From Aquificaceae bacterium (GTDB lineage: Bacteria > Aquificota > Aquificia > Aquificales > Aquificaceae), in contig JALSHV010000010.1 of the NCBI GenBank assembly GCA_026981975.1, positions 1-64,000 on the forward strand: a stretch of DNA of 64,000 nucleotides, written 5' to 3'. A model generated the notes under the pieces. It saw only the letters and a list, made by a program, of their open reading frames with translations. It did no database searches and was not told where the DNA came from. Numbering within the stretch: position 1 is the first letter of the stretch; every line of letters starts with the position of its first letter. Made by a program: the position numbers and the translations under genes. Positions 36,260-45,167 of this stretch are shown piece after piece.

Positions 36260-37498
36260 ATGTATGTGCTTTTCAAACAACCCATTTTTGACAGGGAGGG
36301 AAATATAGCTTTTTATGAAGTAACTCTAAAGGATATTAAAACAAAAAAATTTCCAAAAAATCTTGATCCCCTCAAGGCAACCTCTATAACTGTTAACATA
36401 ATGGCAGATGTAGGTCCTGAAAAAATAGGTAACGGAAAAAGAGTGTTCGTAAACGTTCCCTCCCTATTTTTAGAAGCTACTATGTTTGAACTTCTCCCTT
36501 CGGAACTTGTGGGTATAGAGCTTGTTGAAAACAGAAGTATAACAGACGAGCTTTTGAAAGCTGTGAATGAACTGGTGGATAGAGGTTTTATCTTCTGTAT
36601 AGACGATTTCGGTTTTGAAAAAGTTAACTATCTACCTCTACTTAATAAATGTCATATGGTTAAGATAAACTGGAAAGATCTTGTTTATAGTGAGGAAGAA
36701 CTCAGAGAAGTATTAGGAATTCTCAAAGAGCTTAACAAAGGTATTATTGCAAAGAATCTGGAGACGGAGAGAGATTACGATAAAGCCAAACGTGCGGGAG
36801 CAGATTACTTTCAGGGATTCTATCTGTCCAAACCTATACCACTTAGAGATATAAGAAGTTTGTATTTTATGAAAGGAACAGTTATAAAACTGTATGAAGC
36901 TCTTAAAAAACGGGATATGGGAAGAGTAGCAGAAGTTATAGAACAAGACGTAGGAGCCACCTATCGTCTTTTGAGATTTGTTAAATCTCTTTACAGAGAA
37001 CGTGCGCAGGATATAAACTCTGTGGAAGATGCTATATCCTTTTTGAGCTTAAACAACGTGGCAAACTTTACTTTAGCACTTGCCATAACGGAACTTTTTG
37101 CGGGACATGAAGAAGAGGAAATTATCAAAAGATCTCTCTTCAGAGCAAGCCTTGCTGAGGAGCTTGCTAAGTTATACTCCCCCACTCTGGAAGAAAAAGC
37201 TTATATAACGGGATTGTTTTCTCTTACGGACGAGCTTATGGGTGAACATCCCCAAGAAATAGCGAAGGAGCTGGAATTAGATGAGGATATAGCGGAAGCT
37301 TACGAGAGCAGGTATAATGAATTAGGCTTGATACTATCTCTTGTAGAATTGCTTGAGGAAGATATAAACAACGAGGAGGTGGCTACAAAAGTAGCAAAGA
37401 TTTTGAAAGTTAATAAATCAAAGGTAAAAAAAGCTATAAAAAACGCTTTTAAAATAACTGCTCAAATGACTTATTCTAAAAAGAAGACCAGTTCTTAA
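36260..37498 (+). CDS. Degenerate EAL domain + HDOD domain protein
   Basis: A 412-residue YuxH-type protein. The N-terminal EAL fold (1-~200) has lost catalytic signature: the EAL site reads YEVTL and the usual metal ligands are not conserved (IDDFGF remains), so it probably does not cleave cyclic-di-GMP. The HDOD domain (about 205-380; QDVGATYRLLRFVKS, FLSLNNVANFTLALA) is a degenerate HD fold found in signalling proteins. CdgJ-type relatives affect motility. It likely relays cyclic-di-GMP or stress signals, and could work with the diguanylate cyclase at 8.4-10.1 kb. Its stop abuts the convergent rplI. Confidence 0.85.
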   Translation: MYVLFKQPIFDREGNIAFYEVTLKDIKTKKFPKNLDPLKATSITVNIMADVGPEKIGNGKRVFVNVPSLFLEATMFELLPSELVGIELVENRSITDELLKAVNELVDRGFIFCIDDFGFEKVNYLPLLNKCHMVKINWKDLVYSEEELREVLGILKELNKGIIAKNLETERDYDKAKRAGADYFQGFYLSKPIPLRDIRSLYFMKGTVIKLYEALKKRDMGRVAEVIEQDVGATYRLLRFVKSLYRERAQDINSVEDAISFLSLNNVANFTLALAITELFAGHEEEEIIKRSLFRASLAEELAKLYSPTLEEKAYITGLFSLTDELMGEHPQEIAKELELDEDIAEAYESRYNELGLILSLVELLEEDINNEEVATKVAKILKVNKSKVKKAIKNAFKITAQMTYSKKKTSS

Positions 37499-37948
37499 CT
37501 AAGTCTTCGCCGGTTTTATTTCTATTTTTATCTGTGTTGTTACTTCTCTATGCAGTCTTACCGGTAAAGTAAAAAGACCTATTTCACGAATGGGACGATT
37601 GAGAATTAGATTTTTTCTGTTTATTTCAATACCTTTTTCTTTCAATGCTTTTACTATTTCTGAAGCGGTAACTGAACCGAATAGTTTTCCTCCTTCACCT
37701 ATGGGTTTGATAATTTCCACGGTGACTCCTTCCAATTTCTTAGCTAATTCTTTAGCTTTACGTTTTTCCCTTTCAAGTTTTTTTCTCTTTTGCTTCAGGA
37801 TTTCCTGCACGTGTTTTACATTGTTGTCCGTTGCCGGAAGAGCGTATCCCCTTGGAATTAAATAGTTATTCGCAAATCCTCTTTTAACTTCCACTATATC
37901 ACCTAAGAAACCGTAACCTTCTATATCCTTAGTAAGGATTACTTTCAT
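37499..37948 (-). CDS. rplI: 50S ribosomal protein L9
   Basis: L9 with the N-terminal RNA-binding domain (MKVILTKDIEGYGFLGDIVEVKRGFANNYLIP, in parts), the long central helix of Lys/Glu repeats and the C-terminal domain (GKLFGSVTASEIV). 149 residues from ATG 37948, which has AGGAGG 6 nt upstream. It ends the rpsF-ssb-rpsR-rplI operon, 11 nt after rpsR. Confidence 0.97.
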   Translation of the reverse strand: MKVILTKDIEGYGFLGDIVEVKRGFANNYLIPRGYALPATDNNVKHVQEILKQKRKKLEREKRKAKELAKKLEGVTVEIIKPIGEGGKLFGSVTASEIVKALKEKGIEINRKNLILNRPIREIGLFTLPVRLHREVTTQIKIEIKPAKT

Positions 37949-37959
37949 CTTAAACCTCC

Positions 37960-38181
37960 TTATACCACTACGTAGGGTAATAGGGCAAGTTGTCTTGCTC
38001 TTTTTATATGAATAGCTAATTTTCTTTGGTGTTTGTTGCACAAATTGGTTTGTCTTCTGGACTTTATTCTCGCTCTTTCTGTTAAAAACTGTCTCAGCTC
38101 TTCGTAGTTTTTATAGCTCGGTTCTGTTCCCTTTTCACAAAAATAGCAAACTTTTCTTCTTGCTGGTCTTTTTATAGCCAT
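37960..38181 (-). CDS. rpsR: 30S ribosomal protein S18
   Basis: S18, 73 residues. RKVCYFCEKG is a CxxC pair retained in some thermophiles; FLTERARIKSRRQT and NKHQRKLAIHIKRARQLALLPY are the conserved RNA-binding core. A typical S18 partner of S6, encoded in the same operon. RimI, which acetylates S18 elsewhere, is at 7.4 kb. Confidence 0.97.
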   Translation of the reverse strand: MAIKRPARRKVCYFCEKGTEPSYKNYEELRQFLTERARIKSRRQTNLCNKHQRKLAIHIKRARQLALLPYVVV

Positions 38182-38193
38182 TTGTAAAACCTC

Positions 38194-38634
38194 CTAAAAA
38201 GGTATTTCGTCATCTTCGTCAAAAGGCGGTTTTTCTTTATTAAACTCCTTAAGCTCTTCTTCTATATCTATTCCTTTAGTAAGTAATTCTTCCTCTTCTA
38301 CTTCATCTATTCTGGGTTTTCTTATTATTCTTACAGCTTCAGCTATTATCCTGACTCTGCTTCTTGTATTTCCTTCTTGATCAGTCCATCTTTCTTGAGC
38401 CAGTCTACCTTCCACTACAACCGTATATCCCTTAGAAAGTTTGGAAGACAAATTCTCCGCAAGTGAACCGTAAGCTTTTACATCAAAGAAATGACTTTCT
38501 TCTTTCCATTCTTCTTCTACTTTGTAACGTCTATTCCAAACCAAACCGAATTCCGTAGTGGGAGTGCCAGATGGAAGATATCTTATAATTGGATCTCTCA
38601 CAAGCCTTCCTATTATAAGAACTTTATTTAGCAC
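38194..38634 (-). CDS. ssb: Single-stranded DNA-binding protein
   Basis: An OB-fold SSB of 146 residues (LIIGRLVRDPIIRYLPSG, FFDVKAYGSLAENL) with an acidic tail ending DDEIPF, the peptide that recruits repair and replication partners. The start is GTG 38634, overlapping the end of rpsF by 11 nt, with GGTGAGG upstream. Confidence 0.96.
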   Translation of the reverse strand: MLNKVLIIGRLVRDPIIRYLPSGTPTTEFGLVWNRRYKVEEEWKEESHFFDVKAYGSLAENLSSKLSKGYTVVVEGRLAQERWTDQEGNTRSRVRIIAEAVRIIRKPRIDEVEEEELLTKGIDIEEELKEFNKEKPPFDEDDEIPF

Positions 38635-38965
38635 TTTTTATTACCTCACCTTCCTTTATCTGAAAATTTAACCATCTGATAATGTTTTCTCCTATCCTGA
38701 AGTAAAAGTCAAGTTCATTCGGAAGTTGTGGATTTGAAGTTTTGTATTGTATTAAAAAGTATCTACCATGATTGAAATTATCTATTCTGTAAGCTAAGGT
38801 TTTGCTTCCCCAATCCTGAAAACTTAAAATTTCCCCGCCTTTTAATTTTATAAACTTCTTGACTTCCTCTGTTTGCTGTTTTATCTCTTCTTCACTGAGT
38901 GTTGGCTTGAGAACAAAAACACTTTCATAAAACCTTGTGGTTTTGTAATGTCTCTGTTTTGGCAT
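38624..38965 (-). CDS. rpsF: 30S ribosomal protein S6
   Basis: S6, 113 residues, binding the S18-S6 site of 16S rRNA. YESVFVLKPTLSEEEI, WGSKTLAYRIDNFNHGRYFLIQY and the C-terminal ENIIRWLNFQI are typical; a ~12 residue N-terminal extension is Lys/Arg-rich. First gene of the operon, preceded by AGGAGG and by a short leader hairpin. Confidence 0.95.
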   Translation of the reverse strand: MPKQRHYKTTRFYESVFVLKPTLSEEEIKQQTEEVKKFIKLKGGEILSFQDWGSKTLAYRIDNFNHGRYFLIQYKTSNPQLPNELDFYFRIGENIIRWLNFQIKEGEVIKSAK

Positions 38966-38989
38966 CTTATAACCTCCTGGTCCTTAAGG

Positions 38990-39006
38990 GTTCCCTTCAA
39001 GGGAAC
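38990..39006 (-). promoter_or_regulatory. Leader hairpin before rpsF
   Basis: GTTCCC-ttgaa-GGGAAC forms a 6-bp stem 25 nt before the rpsF start, just after a weak -10 region (AACTATACC). S6-S18 autoregulation in other bacteria uses a leader RNA, but this hairpin lacks the known motif as far as I can see. Comparable leader hairpins follow elements A-D. Confidence 0.45.
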
Positions 39007-39031
39007 GAGGTATAGTTATTTTAACATACAG

Positions 39032-39658
39032 TTAATCAAGCATATTTAGTATTTCACGTGCTTCTTTTTCCACCCTATCCACTATATCATTACCGAGATT
39101 TCTAAATATCCAGTAAGCAAAGAGAGCAGGTATCGCCACTATTAAACCGGTCGCTGCTGCGGTAAGAGCTTCTCCTATACCAGCTGCAAGCAGTCTCATT
39201 GCTTCTTCTGTTTGAACGGAAGCGTAAGCTGAGAAAACTTTTATAAGCCCCGTTATAGTTCCAAAAAGTCCCAACAAAGGAGCTATAGAAGCTATAGCGG
39301 ATAAAAGCATAAGATTTCTTTCCACTGCGGGAACAATTGCTGATAGCTCACTCTCCATCAGAGAGGAGAGATCCGCTTTACTTCTGTTACCTTTGAGATA
39401 TTCTTCTAAAACCAGTGCTAATGCCTTTGAAAATATATCCCTGTTAAGGGATAAAACCTTATAAGCTGAATCTATATCTGTTTTTTGAAGAAGAAGTTTT
39501 ACTTCGTTGAGATTGGAAGGAAGAAATTGAGATACTCTGAGGTTCATAATTCTCTCCACTATAAAAACCCATGAGATTATAGATAAGATTATAAGGGGAT
39601 ACATTACTATACCGCCTTTCCTTATAAGATCCAGAATCTGATTTAGGGATCCCTCCAT
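39032..39658 (-). CDS. MotA/TolQ/ExbB-type proton channel protein
   Basis: A 208-residue inner-membrane protein with three hydrophobic helices (~18-36, 115-140, 158-182). APLLGLFGTITGLIKVF and GIGEALTAAATGLIVAIPAL are the ExbB/TolQ channel signatures. The start is ATG 39658 with GAGGTG upstream. The expected ExbD/TolR partner is not adjacent. It overlaps the TPR protein gene at one base, so together they may energise an outer-membrane process. Confidence 0.88.
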   Translation of the reverse strand: MEGSLNQILDLIRKGGIVMYPLIILSIISWVFIVERIMNLRVSQFLPSNLNEVKLLLQKTDIDSAYKVLSLNRDIFSKALALVLEEYLKGNRSKADLSSLMESELSAIVPAVERNLMLLSAIASIAPLLGLFGTITGLIKVFSAYASVQTEEAMRLLAAGIGEALTAAATGLIVAIPALFAYWIFRNLGNDIVDRVEKEAREILNMLD

Positions 39659-42204
39659 CACTTTTTCACCTCACATTTAGGAAGCTTTTCCTTCAAGATT
39701 TTAACCTTTTTGAGTTCTTCTTCTGAAAGAAATTTTCTTTCTAATCTTTCCAAAAGACAGCTGGCGTCCTTGCGAGCTTTCAAAGATACAAGTATATCTG
39801 ATGCTCTGAGAATACTTTTGTTATAGTAAGGTTGAATCCCTTCCGCAGAAAGAATTAGTTCAATGTAATACTCCAAAGCTTTTCTTTTGTTTTTATTTTC
39901 TGATAGTTTTCCCAATATGTAAAGAGCCTCGGCTCTTACTCTCGGACTGATACTGTCTCGTGCTATGAGTAAGTATTTCTTTTCCTCAGTTTTCTTAAAC
40001 AGTTCAAGAGCTAAGGCTCTTATCTCTTCATCTATATGCTCTTTAATAATATTCTCAAAAAGATCTTTTGCTTTCTGCGGATTTTCTGACAAATATATAG
40101 AAACTGCTCTTTTTTTGTCTTCAATTGATCCCTCCGATAAAAGATCCGCCAGTTTTTCAAAATCCTTACCTTTAAGGTATAGATCCACAAGCATATCGGT
40201 AGCCTTCTCCTTCTCCTGCGGAGAACCTAAGGCTATAGCTTTTTTAAGTAATTTTTCCTTTTCAGAAGGATTTTTAGTTATTTCAGCGAGCTTTATTAAA
40301 GCTTTAACTTTATAGATCTTTGTATTCTTCAACTCTTCCAGCACTTTACGGGCTTTAGCGATGCTACCTTCCTTTATGTATAGATTTGCTAACTGATACT
40401 TTAAATCCTTTACAAGGGGGGAAGAAGGAAATTTTGCCATAAAGTCCTTTATTATTTCCTTTAAATCATCGGTGGGTCTTTGGAGTTCTATTTGAGCCAA
40501 AGCTAATGTTGCATCGTAGGCTTCTTGGGAATCAGGATAAAGTAGCATTATTCTTTTATAAAGCTCCTTTGCCTTTGTATAGTTACCTAAGTTGTAAAAG
40601 GAGTCAGCTATTCTTAAAAAGGCTTTACTGCGGAAATCGTCGTATTCTGATAGCTTTTCAAAATACTCCACAGCCGTAGTGTAATTACCTTCTATGAAAT
40701 GACTCATTCCTATCAGATATATTTCCGAAGGTGATTCCTCCGTCAAGAACTCTCTTGCGAGTTTACCTTTTCCAAGGGATATAGCTGCTTTAGCTTTAAG
40801 TAATCTTTCCTTATAGGAACTTTTATTTTTCAGCAGTTTTAAAATATCCCTGTATTTACCCGCATTGTATAGAGCTAAAGCTTTGTGATAGGGATCTTTA
40901 AAATACTCGTAAGCCTTTAGCCATTTTCCTCTACGGAACAAAAGCCAACCCTTGTATTCTCCGTAAAGAGCTGGAAACTCTGTTTTTATCTTCCTTAAAG
41001 TTTCTTCCATTATAGGATCTTTACCAAGCCAATACAAAGTTTCTAAAATCCATAAATAATAATCTCTATCTTTTCTTGTTACCTTTTTAAGAGATTTATA
41101 TGCGTTCAAATAGTCTCCCTTTCTTATAGCAGCCCATGCTGCTAATATAAACTCTCCTGCTTTTTCAAAATTCGCATAAGCTAAATCGTATTTCTTTCTG
41201 TTATAGGCTATTATCCCTGCGTATTTTAAAGCCTTTAAATCTCCCGTTAGTTTATAAGCTATCTTTGAAAAAATTATATCTTTTTGTGAAATAAGTAGTA
41301 GTAAATTTTCAGAATAATCCGGTTTGCTAATTTCAAGCAGAGAAGCTATTTTATAAACTTTTTCTTTGTTCCCTTCAAGATAGGCTATTACCCCCAAATA
41401 GTAAAGAGCTATATCCCTATACTTACTTAAGGGTCTTGAGTGCCTTTTTAGAATCTCCTTTGCTTTTGAAAGATTTCCGTTTCCTACAAGCACTATGGCT
41501 CTTCTCACTTCTGTGCTTTCACGATAGGCGGGGTTTATATTTCCTTCAACGAAGTCTTTTACATAAGCGCAATAGCTTTTAAAAACAGTTTTATCACAAG
41601 ACGGACTGCTCAGTATACCGTTTTTTATTTCATAAACCACTCTCCACAAAGAAGGGTTTTCTGTCCTTACAGGTTTTCTTTCTTTTTTAAATTTCAAAGC
41701 GTAATAAGCTTCGCATGCAGCTTGCTTGTAAGGGTGCTGAGCAAGGCAAGAACTTTTAAAAAACTCTATAGCTTTTTCTTCCTTTCCCTTTTGGACGTAT
41801 ACAAGTCCTAATATGTATTCTGATTGAGGAATAAAAGCGGAGTTTTGCATAGCTAAAATATCTAAAAGTCTTGTTTCTGCTTTTTTCAGATTACCTTTAA
41901 GATAAGAAAGGACTGCTGCCCTATAATAAGCTTTATCCTTAGGTTCTCCGCAGGCTTTACCCTTAGAAGGTGGAACTGGGGATAAGCTCTCTATATACTT
42001 TGGTGGAACCAATAAGTGTTTTGAAAGATTGAGATACCTTTTATCTTCCTTTTGTTTAAGCTTGGCGGGTGGTATGAGTTTTGGTTTTTCTTCTAAAATT
42101 TTACCTACAACTTTTACTCTGAGGCTTATACTCTCGCTCAGCGGTTCACTTGCTGCTACAGTAGATATTGTAAAAATTAAACTAAAGAGCTTTATGAGTT
42201 TCAA
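39658..42204 (-). CDS. Large exported TPR-repeat protein
   Basis: An 848-residue protein with a signal peptide (MKLIKLFSLIFTISTVAAS) and tetratricopeptide-like repeats through most of its length (AYFEKAGEFILAAWAAIRKGDYLNAYKSL in parts, SFYNLGNYTKAKELYKRIMLLYPDSQEAY, QLANLYIKEGSIAKARKVLEELKN). Likely periplasmic scaffold or outer-membrane assembly factor. Starts with TTG (GGGGGA 8 nt upstream), overlapping pspA by 23 nt. The link to the ExbB-like gene suggests a shared machine. Function unknown. Confidence 0.8.
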   Translation of the reverse strand: MKLIKLFSLIFTISTVAASEPLSESISLRVKVVGKILEEKPKLIPPAKLKQKEDKRYLNLSKHLLVPPKYIESLSPVPPSKGKACGEPKDKAYYRAAVLSYLKGNLKKAETRLLDILAMQNSAFIPQSEYILGLVYVQKGKEEKAIEFFKSSCLAQHPYKQAACEAYYALKFKKERKPVRTENPSLWRVVYEIKNGILSSPSCDKTVFKSYCAYVKDFVEGNINPAYRESTEVRRAIVLVGNGNLSKAKEILKRHSRPLSKYRDIALYYLGVIAYLEGNKEKVYKIASLLEISKPDYSENLLLLISQKDIIFSKIAYKLTGDLKALKYAGIIAYNRKKYDLAYANFEKAGEFILAAWAAIRKGDYLNAYKSLKKVTRKDRDYYLWILETLYWLGKDPIMEETLRKIKTEFPALYGEYKGWLLFRRGKWLKAYEYFKDPYHKALALYNAGKYRDILKLLKNKSSYKERLLKAKAAISLGKGKLAREFLTEESPSEIYLIGMSHFIEGNYTTAVEYFEKLSEYDDFRSKAFLRIADSFYNLGNYTKAKELYKRIMLLYPDSQEAYDATLALAQIELQRPTDDLKEIIKDFMAKFPSSPLVKDLKYQLANLYIKEGSIAKARKVLEELKNTKIYKVKALIKLAEITKNPSEKEKLLKKAIALGSPQEKEKATDMLVDLYLKGKDFEKLADLLSEGSIEDKKRAVSIYLSENPQKAKDLFENIIKEHIDEEIRALALELFKKTEEKKYLLIARDSISPRVRAEALYILGKLSENKNKRKALEYYIELILSAEGIQPYYNKSILRASDILVSLKARKDASCLLERLERKFLSEEELKKVKILKEKLPKCEVKK

Positions 42205-42817
42205 CGTATAAATCCCCCAGATGACAGGTTATATTGAGCTTTTGAAGAACATTTCTCTCTTCTTCTATTAATATTACTGAGTAAGAAGCATTATCACAGC
42301 CAAAGCTCCAAAACTTTGTAAGTTCTAATCCCAAAACATAACAATACATACACCTTATAGGAACAGTATGGGAAACAACAGCTACTGTTTCTCCAGTATG
42401 TTTCCTTTTTAAGGAATCAAGAAAATCCTTCACTCTTTCGTAAACGGTTCTTAGATCTTCCCCTCCTTCAAAGTTTGCCTTATGGGGTTCATTGATCCAT
42501 CTTTTAAATTCCGTTGGAAATTTCTCCTTTACTTCTTCCACAAGCAAACCAGACCACTTTCCGTGATCTATTTCCGTTATTCTCTTATCTGTGTAAAGAG
42601 GTATTCCTGCATAGGAAGCTATTTCTTCTGCTGTTTGAAGAGTTCTACGTAAAGGAGAAGAATAAACAACAGAAGGATTTAATTTTCCAATTTCCTTAGC
42701 TAAAAGAAGTGCTTGATTCCTTCCTCTTTTACTCAGCGGCGGATCAAGAAGCCCTTGATAACGCCCTTCCAGATTCCACTCGCTTTCCGCGTGTCTTATT
42801 ACAACAAGTTTAAGCAT
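42182..42817 (-). CDS. pspA: Metal-independent phosphoserine phosphatase
   Basis: A histidine-phosphatase-superfamily enzyme of 211 residues. RHAESEWNLEGRYQG holds the phospho-His; EIDHGKWSG, VVSHTVP and the C-terminal FWSFGCDNASYSVI...LNITCHLG match what I remember of the Hydrogenobacter thermophilus iPSP PspA almost throughout. That enzyme completes serine synthesis without metal, replacing classic SerB. Phosphoglycerate mutase activity is the alternative. Confidence 0.85.
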   Translation of the reverse strand: MLKLVVIRHAESEWNLEGRYQGLLDPPLSKRGRNQALLLAKEIGKLNPSVVYSSPLRRTLQTAEEIASYAGIPLYTDKRITEIDHGKWSGLLVEEVKEKFPTEFKRWINEPHKANFEGGEDLRTVYERVKDFLDSLKRKHTGETVAVVSHTVPIRCMYCYVLGLELTKFWSFGCDNASYSVILIEEERNVLQKLNITCHLGDLYVETHKAL

Positions 42818-42836
42818 TTACGAAAGCAGTATTTTA

Positions 42837-43703
42837 TCATAGCCCCTGTCCCATACGGCGTGCCATCTCCATAAGTCTGGCTATTCTTTTCTCCGTAGAA
42901 GGATGAGTGGAGAAAAGTTCCCATAGTCCTTCTCCTTTAAGGGGATTTTCTATAAAAAGATGAGCGGTTCCTTCATTAACCTTTGCAGGAACTTGCATAG
43001 CGTAATTGTGGATTTTTTCCAAAGCTCTTGCTAAAGAAAGAGGGCAACCACATAGTTTTGCGCCCGTTTCGTCCGCCAGATACTCCCGCGAGCGAGATAT
43101 TGCCATCTGAATTATAGCAGCTATTATAGGGGTGATTATTATCAGCAGAATACTTCCCACTATTGATAAAGGGTTATTATTTTCCTCATCTCTACCCCAA
43201 CCGAATATCAATGCCCACTGGAGCCAGTTAACTATCATAGATATGGCTCCCGCAATCGTAGCTGCAATAGAAGCTATAAGAACATCTCTGTTTTTGATAT
43301 GAGCTATCTCGTGAGCTAGAACTCCTTTGAGCTCGTCCTCATCTAAAATCTCAAGGATACCTCTTGTAACTGCTACTACCGCTTTTCCCGGGCCTCTGCC
43401 AGTAGCAAAGGCATTTGGCTGTTCCATAGGGACTAAGTATATGGGGGGTTTCGGCATATTTGCCTTACGGGCAAGTTCTTCAACCATGGAGTGCAGTTTC
43501 GGAGCTTCTTCCGGTGTTATCTGTCGCGCTCTGTACATGGAAAGAACAATCTTGTCCGAAAACCAGTAAGAAAGGAAGTTCATAAGTGCTGCTATTATAA
43601 AGGCTATAAGCATACCCGTTTGTCCTGCGATAACATTACCTAAGAACAGCAGAAGACCTGTAAGCACTCCTAAAAGTAGAGCAGTCCTTAACATGTATCC
43701 CAT
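42837..43703 (-). CDS. htpX: Membrane zinc metalloprotease HtpX
   Basis: An M48 protease of 288 residues for membrane protein quality control, complementing FtsH. Zinc motif HEIAH at 131-135, downstream ligand in RSREYLADETGA, membrane helices near 5-45, ~140-160 and ~175-200. PNAFATGRGP is the substrate strand. GGAGG precedes the ATG. Confidence 0.95.
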   Translation of the reverse strand: MGYMLRTALLLGVLTGLLLFLGNVIAGQTGMLIAFIIAALMNFLSYWFSDKIVLSMYRARQITPEEAPKLHSMVEELARKANMPKPPIYLVPMEQPNAFATGRGPGKAVVAVTRGILEILDEDELKGVLAHEIAHIKNRDVLIASIAATIAGAISMIVNWLQWALIFGWGRDEENNNPLSIVGSILLIIITPIIAAIIQMAISRSREYLADETGAKLCGCPLSLARALEKIHNYAMQVPAKVNEGTAHLFIENPLKGEGLWELFSTHPSTEKRIARLMEMARRMGQGL

Positions 43704-43786
43704 GTTTTAAACCTCCTTACACAAGCTTGTATTTTCTTTTCTGGGATTTTATATTTATCCTTAACGAGCTGAAAAGTCAAGTGAGA

Positions 43787-44806
43787 ATGATCAGTAAAAC
43801 TGCTGTTGAAGAGAGAGTAGAACTGGGACGATACGATGAAAAGTTCTACGCCATAGTTGGCAGAGCTGATGAGAACATACGTTACTTCTCTAAGGTTTTT
43901 GATATTAGAATAGTTCCACGGGGAACAGAGCTGATAATTAAGGGAGAAGAGGGAAAGGTAAGAAAATTTCTTGCTTTCTTGAGCGCAGTAATTAAAAGAC
44001 TTGAAAGAGAGTCTCTCACCGCTGCTGAAGTGAAGGAATACGCAAAAAATTTCCTTGAAGAAACAGGAGAGCTTGAAAGAACAGAAGAGGAAATAATTCT
44101 CATAACTCACAGAAGGAGAGCTATAACCCCCAGAACAGTAACACAAAGGCGCTATGTAGAAGCGATAAGGAAAAATGACGTTGTTTTCGGTATAGGACCC
44201 GCAGGAACAGGAAAAACGTATTTAGCAATGGCAATGGCTCTTGCCCATCTTAAAGAGCAAAAGGTAAACAAGATAATTCTCACGAGACCTGCTGTTGAAG
44301 CAGGTGAGAAACTGGGATTCCTACCAGGAACCATAGCCGAAAAGGTAGATCCGTATCTCAGACCGCTATACGATGCTCTTTACGATATGATTGATTACGA
44401 CAAGGCTATGTATATGCTTGAAAGAAATATAATAGAAATAGCTCCCTTAGCCTTCATGAGAGGTAGAACTCTTAACGATGCCTTTATAATCCTTGATGAA
44501 GCTCAAAACGCCACCCGTGAGCAAATGAAGATGTTTCTTACCCGTATAGGTTTTGGATCAAAAGTAGTTGTCACTGGAGATATAACGCAGATAGATCTTC
44601 CCAAGAAGGAACATTCGGGTCTTTTGGAAGCTTTACATATCCTTAAGGGATTGGAGGGAATAGACTTTGTATGGTTCTCCCAAGAAGACGTTGTTAGACA
44701 TCCCATAGTGGCAAAAATCATATCTGCTTACGAAGCTTATGAGCGGGATTCAGATAAAGTTCAAAAGAAGAAAGTTCAAGAAGAAGTTTCTCAACAAGAG
44801 GATTAA
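43787..44806 (+). CDS. phoH: PhoH-family ATPase (YbeZ)
   Basis: A 339-residue P-loop ATPase (GIGPAGTGKTYLAMA; Walker B AFIILDEAQNA; sensor VVTGDITQIDLP) with an N-terminal KH-like RNA-binding part. YbeZ works with the YbeY RNase, whose gene follows. I start at ATG 43787 because TATATT at ~43750 is the likely -10 and the upstream in-frame ATG (43727) precedes it. Overlaps ybeY by 68 nt. Confidence 0.93.
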   Translation: MISKTAVEERVELGRYDEKFYAIVGRADENIRYFSKVFDIRIVPRGTELIIKGEEGKVRKFLAFLSAVIKRLERESLTAAEVKEYAKNFLEETGELERTEEEIILITHRRRAITPRTVTQRRYVEAIRKNDVVFGIGPAGTGKTYLAMAMALAHLKEQKVNKIILTRPAVEAGEKLGFLPGTIAEKVDPYLRPLYDALYDMIDYDKAMYMLERNIIEIAPLAFMRGRTLNDAFIILDEAQNATREQMKMFLTRIGFGSKVVVTGDITQIDLPKKEHSGLLEALHILKGLEGIDFVWFSQEDVVRHPIVAKIISAYEAYERDSDKVQKKKVQEEVSQQED

Positions 44807-45167
44807 AGAAATACTAGACTTCCTTAACTTGAGAAATGCTGAGCTGAGTGTGTTGATTACCGATGATACTACAGTAAAGGAGCTGAATAAAATCTATAGA
44901 GGAAAAGATAAACCTACAGATGTTCTTTCCTTTCCCATGGGAGATGAGATAGAAGGTAGATTGCTTCTTGGAGATGTAGTAATTTCAGCAGACACAGCTT
45001 ACCGTCAAGCAGTTGAAGAAGGCATTACTGTGGAAGAAAAAATCCTACAATTACTTATACACGGAATACTTCACCTTATAGGTTATGATCACGAAAAAGG
45101 TAAAGAGGAAGAGAAAGAATTTTTTAATCTTGAAAGAAGGATCCGTGCTGAACTCGGAATCAGTTAG
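44739..45167 (+). CDS. ybeY: Endoribonuclease YbeY
   Basis: A zinc-dependent RNase in 16S rRNA maturation and ribosome quality control. HGILHLIGYDHEKGKE is the HxxxHxxxDH zinc motif; PTDVLSFPMGDE and LGDVVIS are family marks. 142 residues; the N-terminus aligns with the Aquifex structure only if the start lies inside phoH (ATG 44739), so the 68-nt overlap appears real. Confidence 0.94.
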   Translation: MSGIQIKFKRRKFKKKFLNKRIKEILDFLNLRNAELSVLITDDTTVKELNKIYRGKDKPTDVLSFPMGDEIEGRLLLGDVVISADTAYRQAVEEGITVEEKILQLLIHGILHLIGYDHEKGKEEEKEFFNLERRIRAELGIS

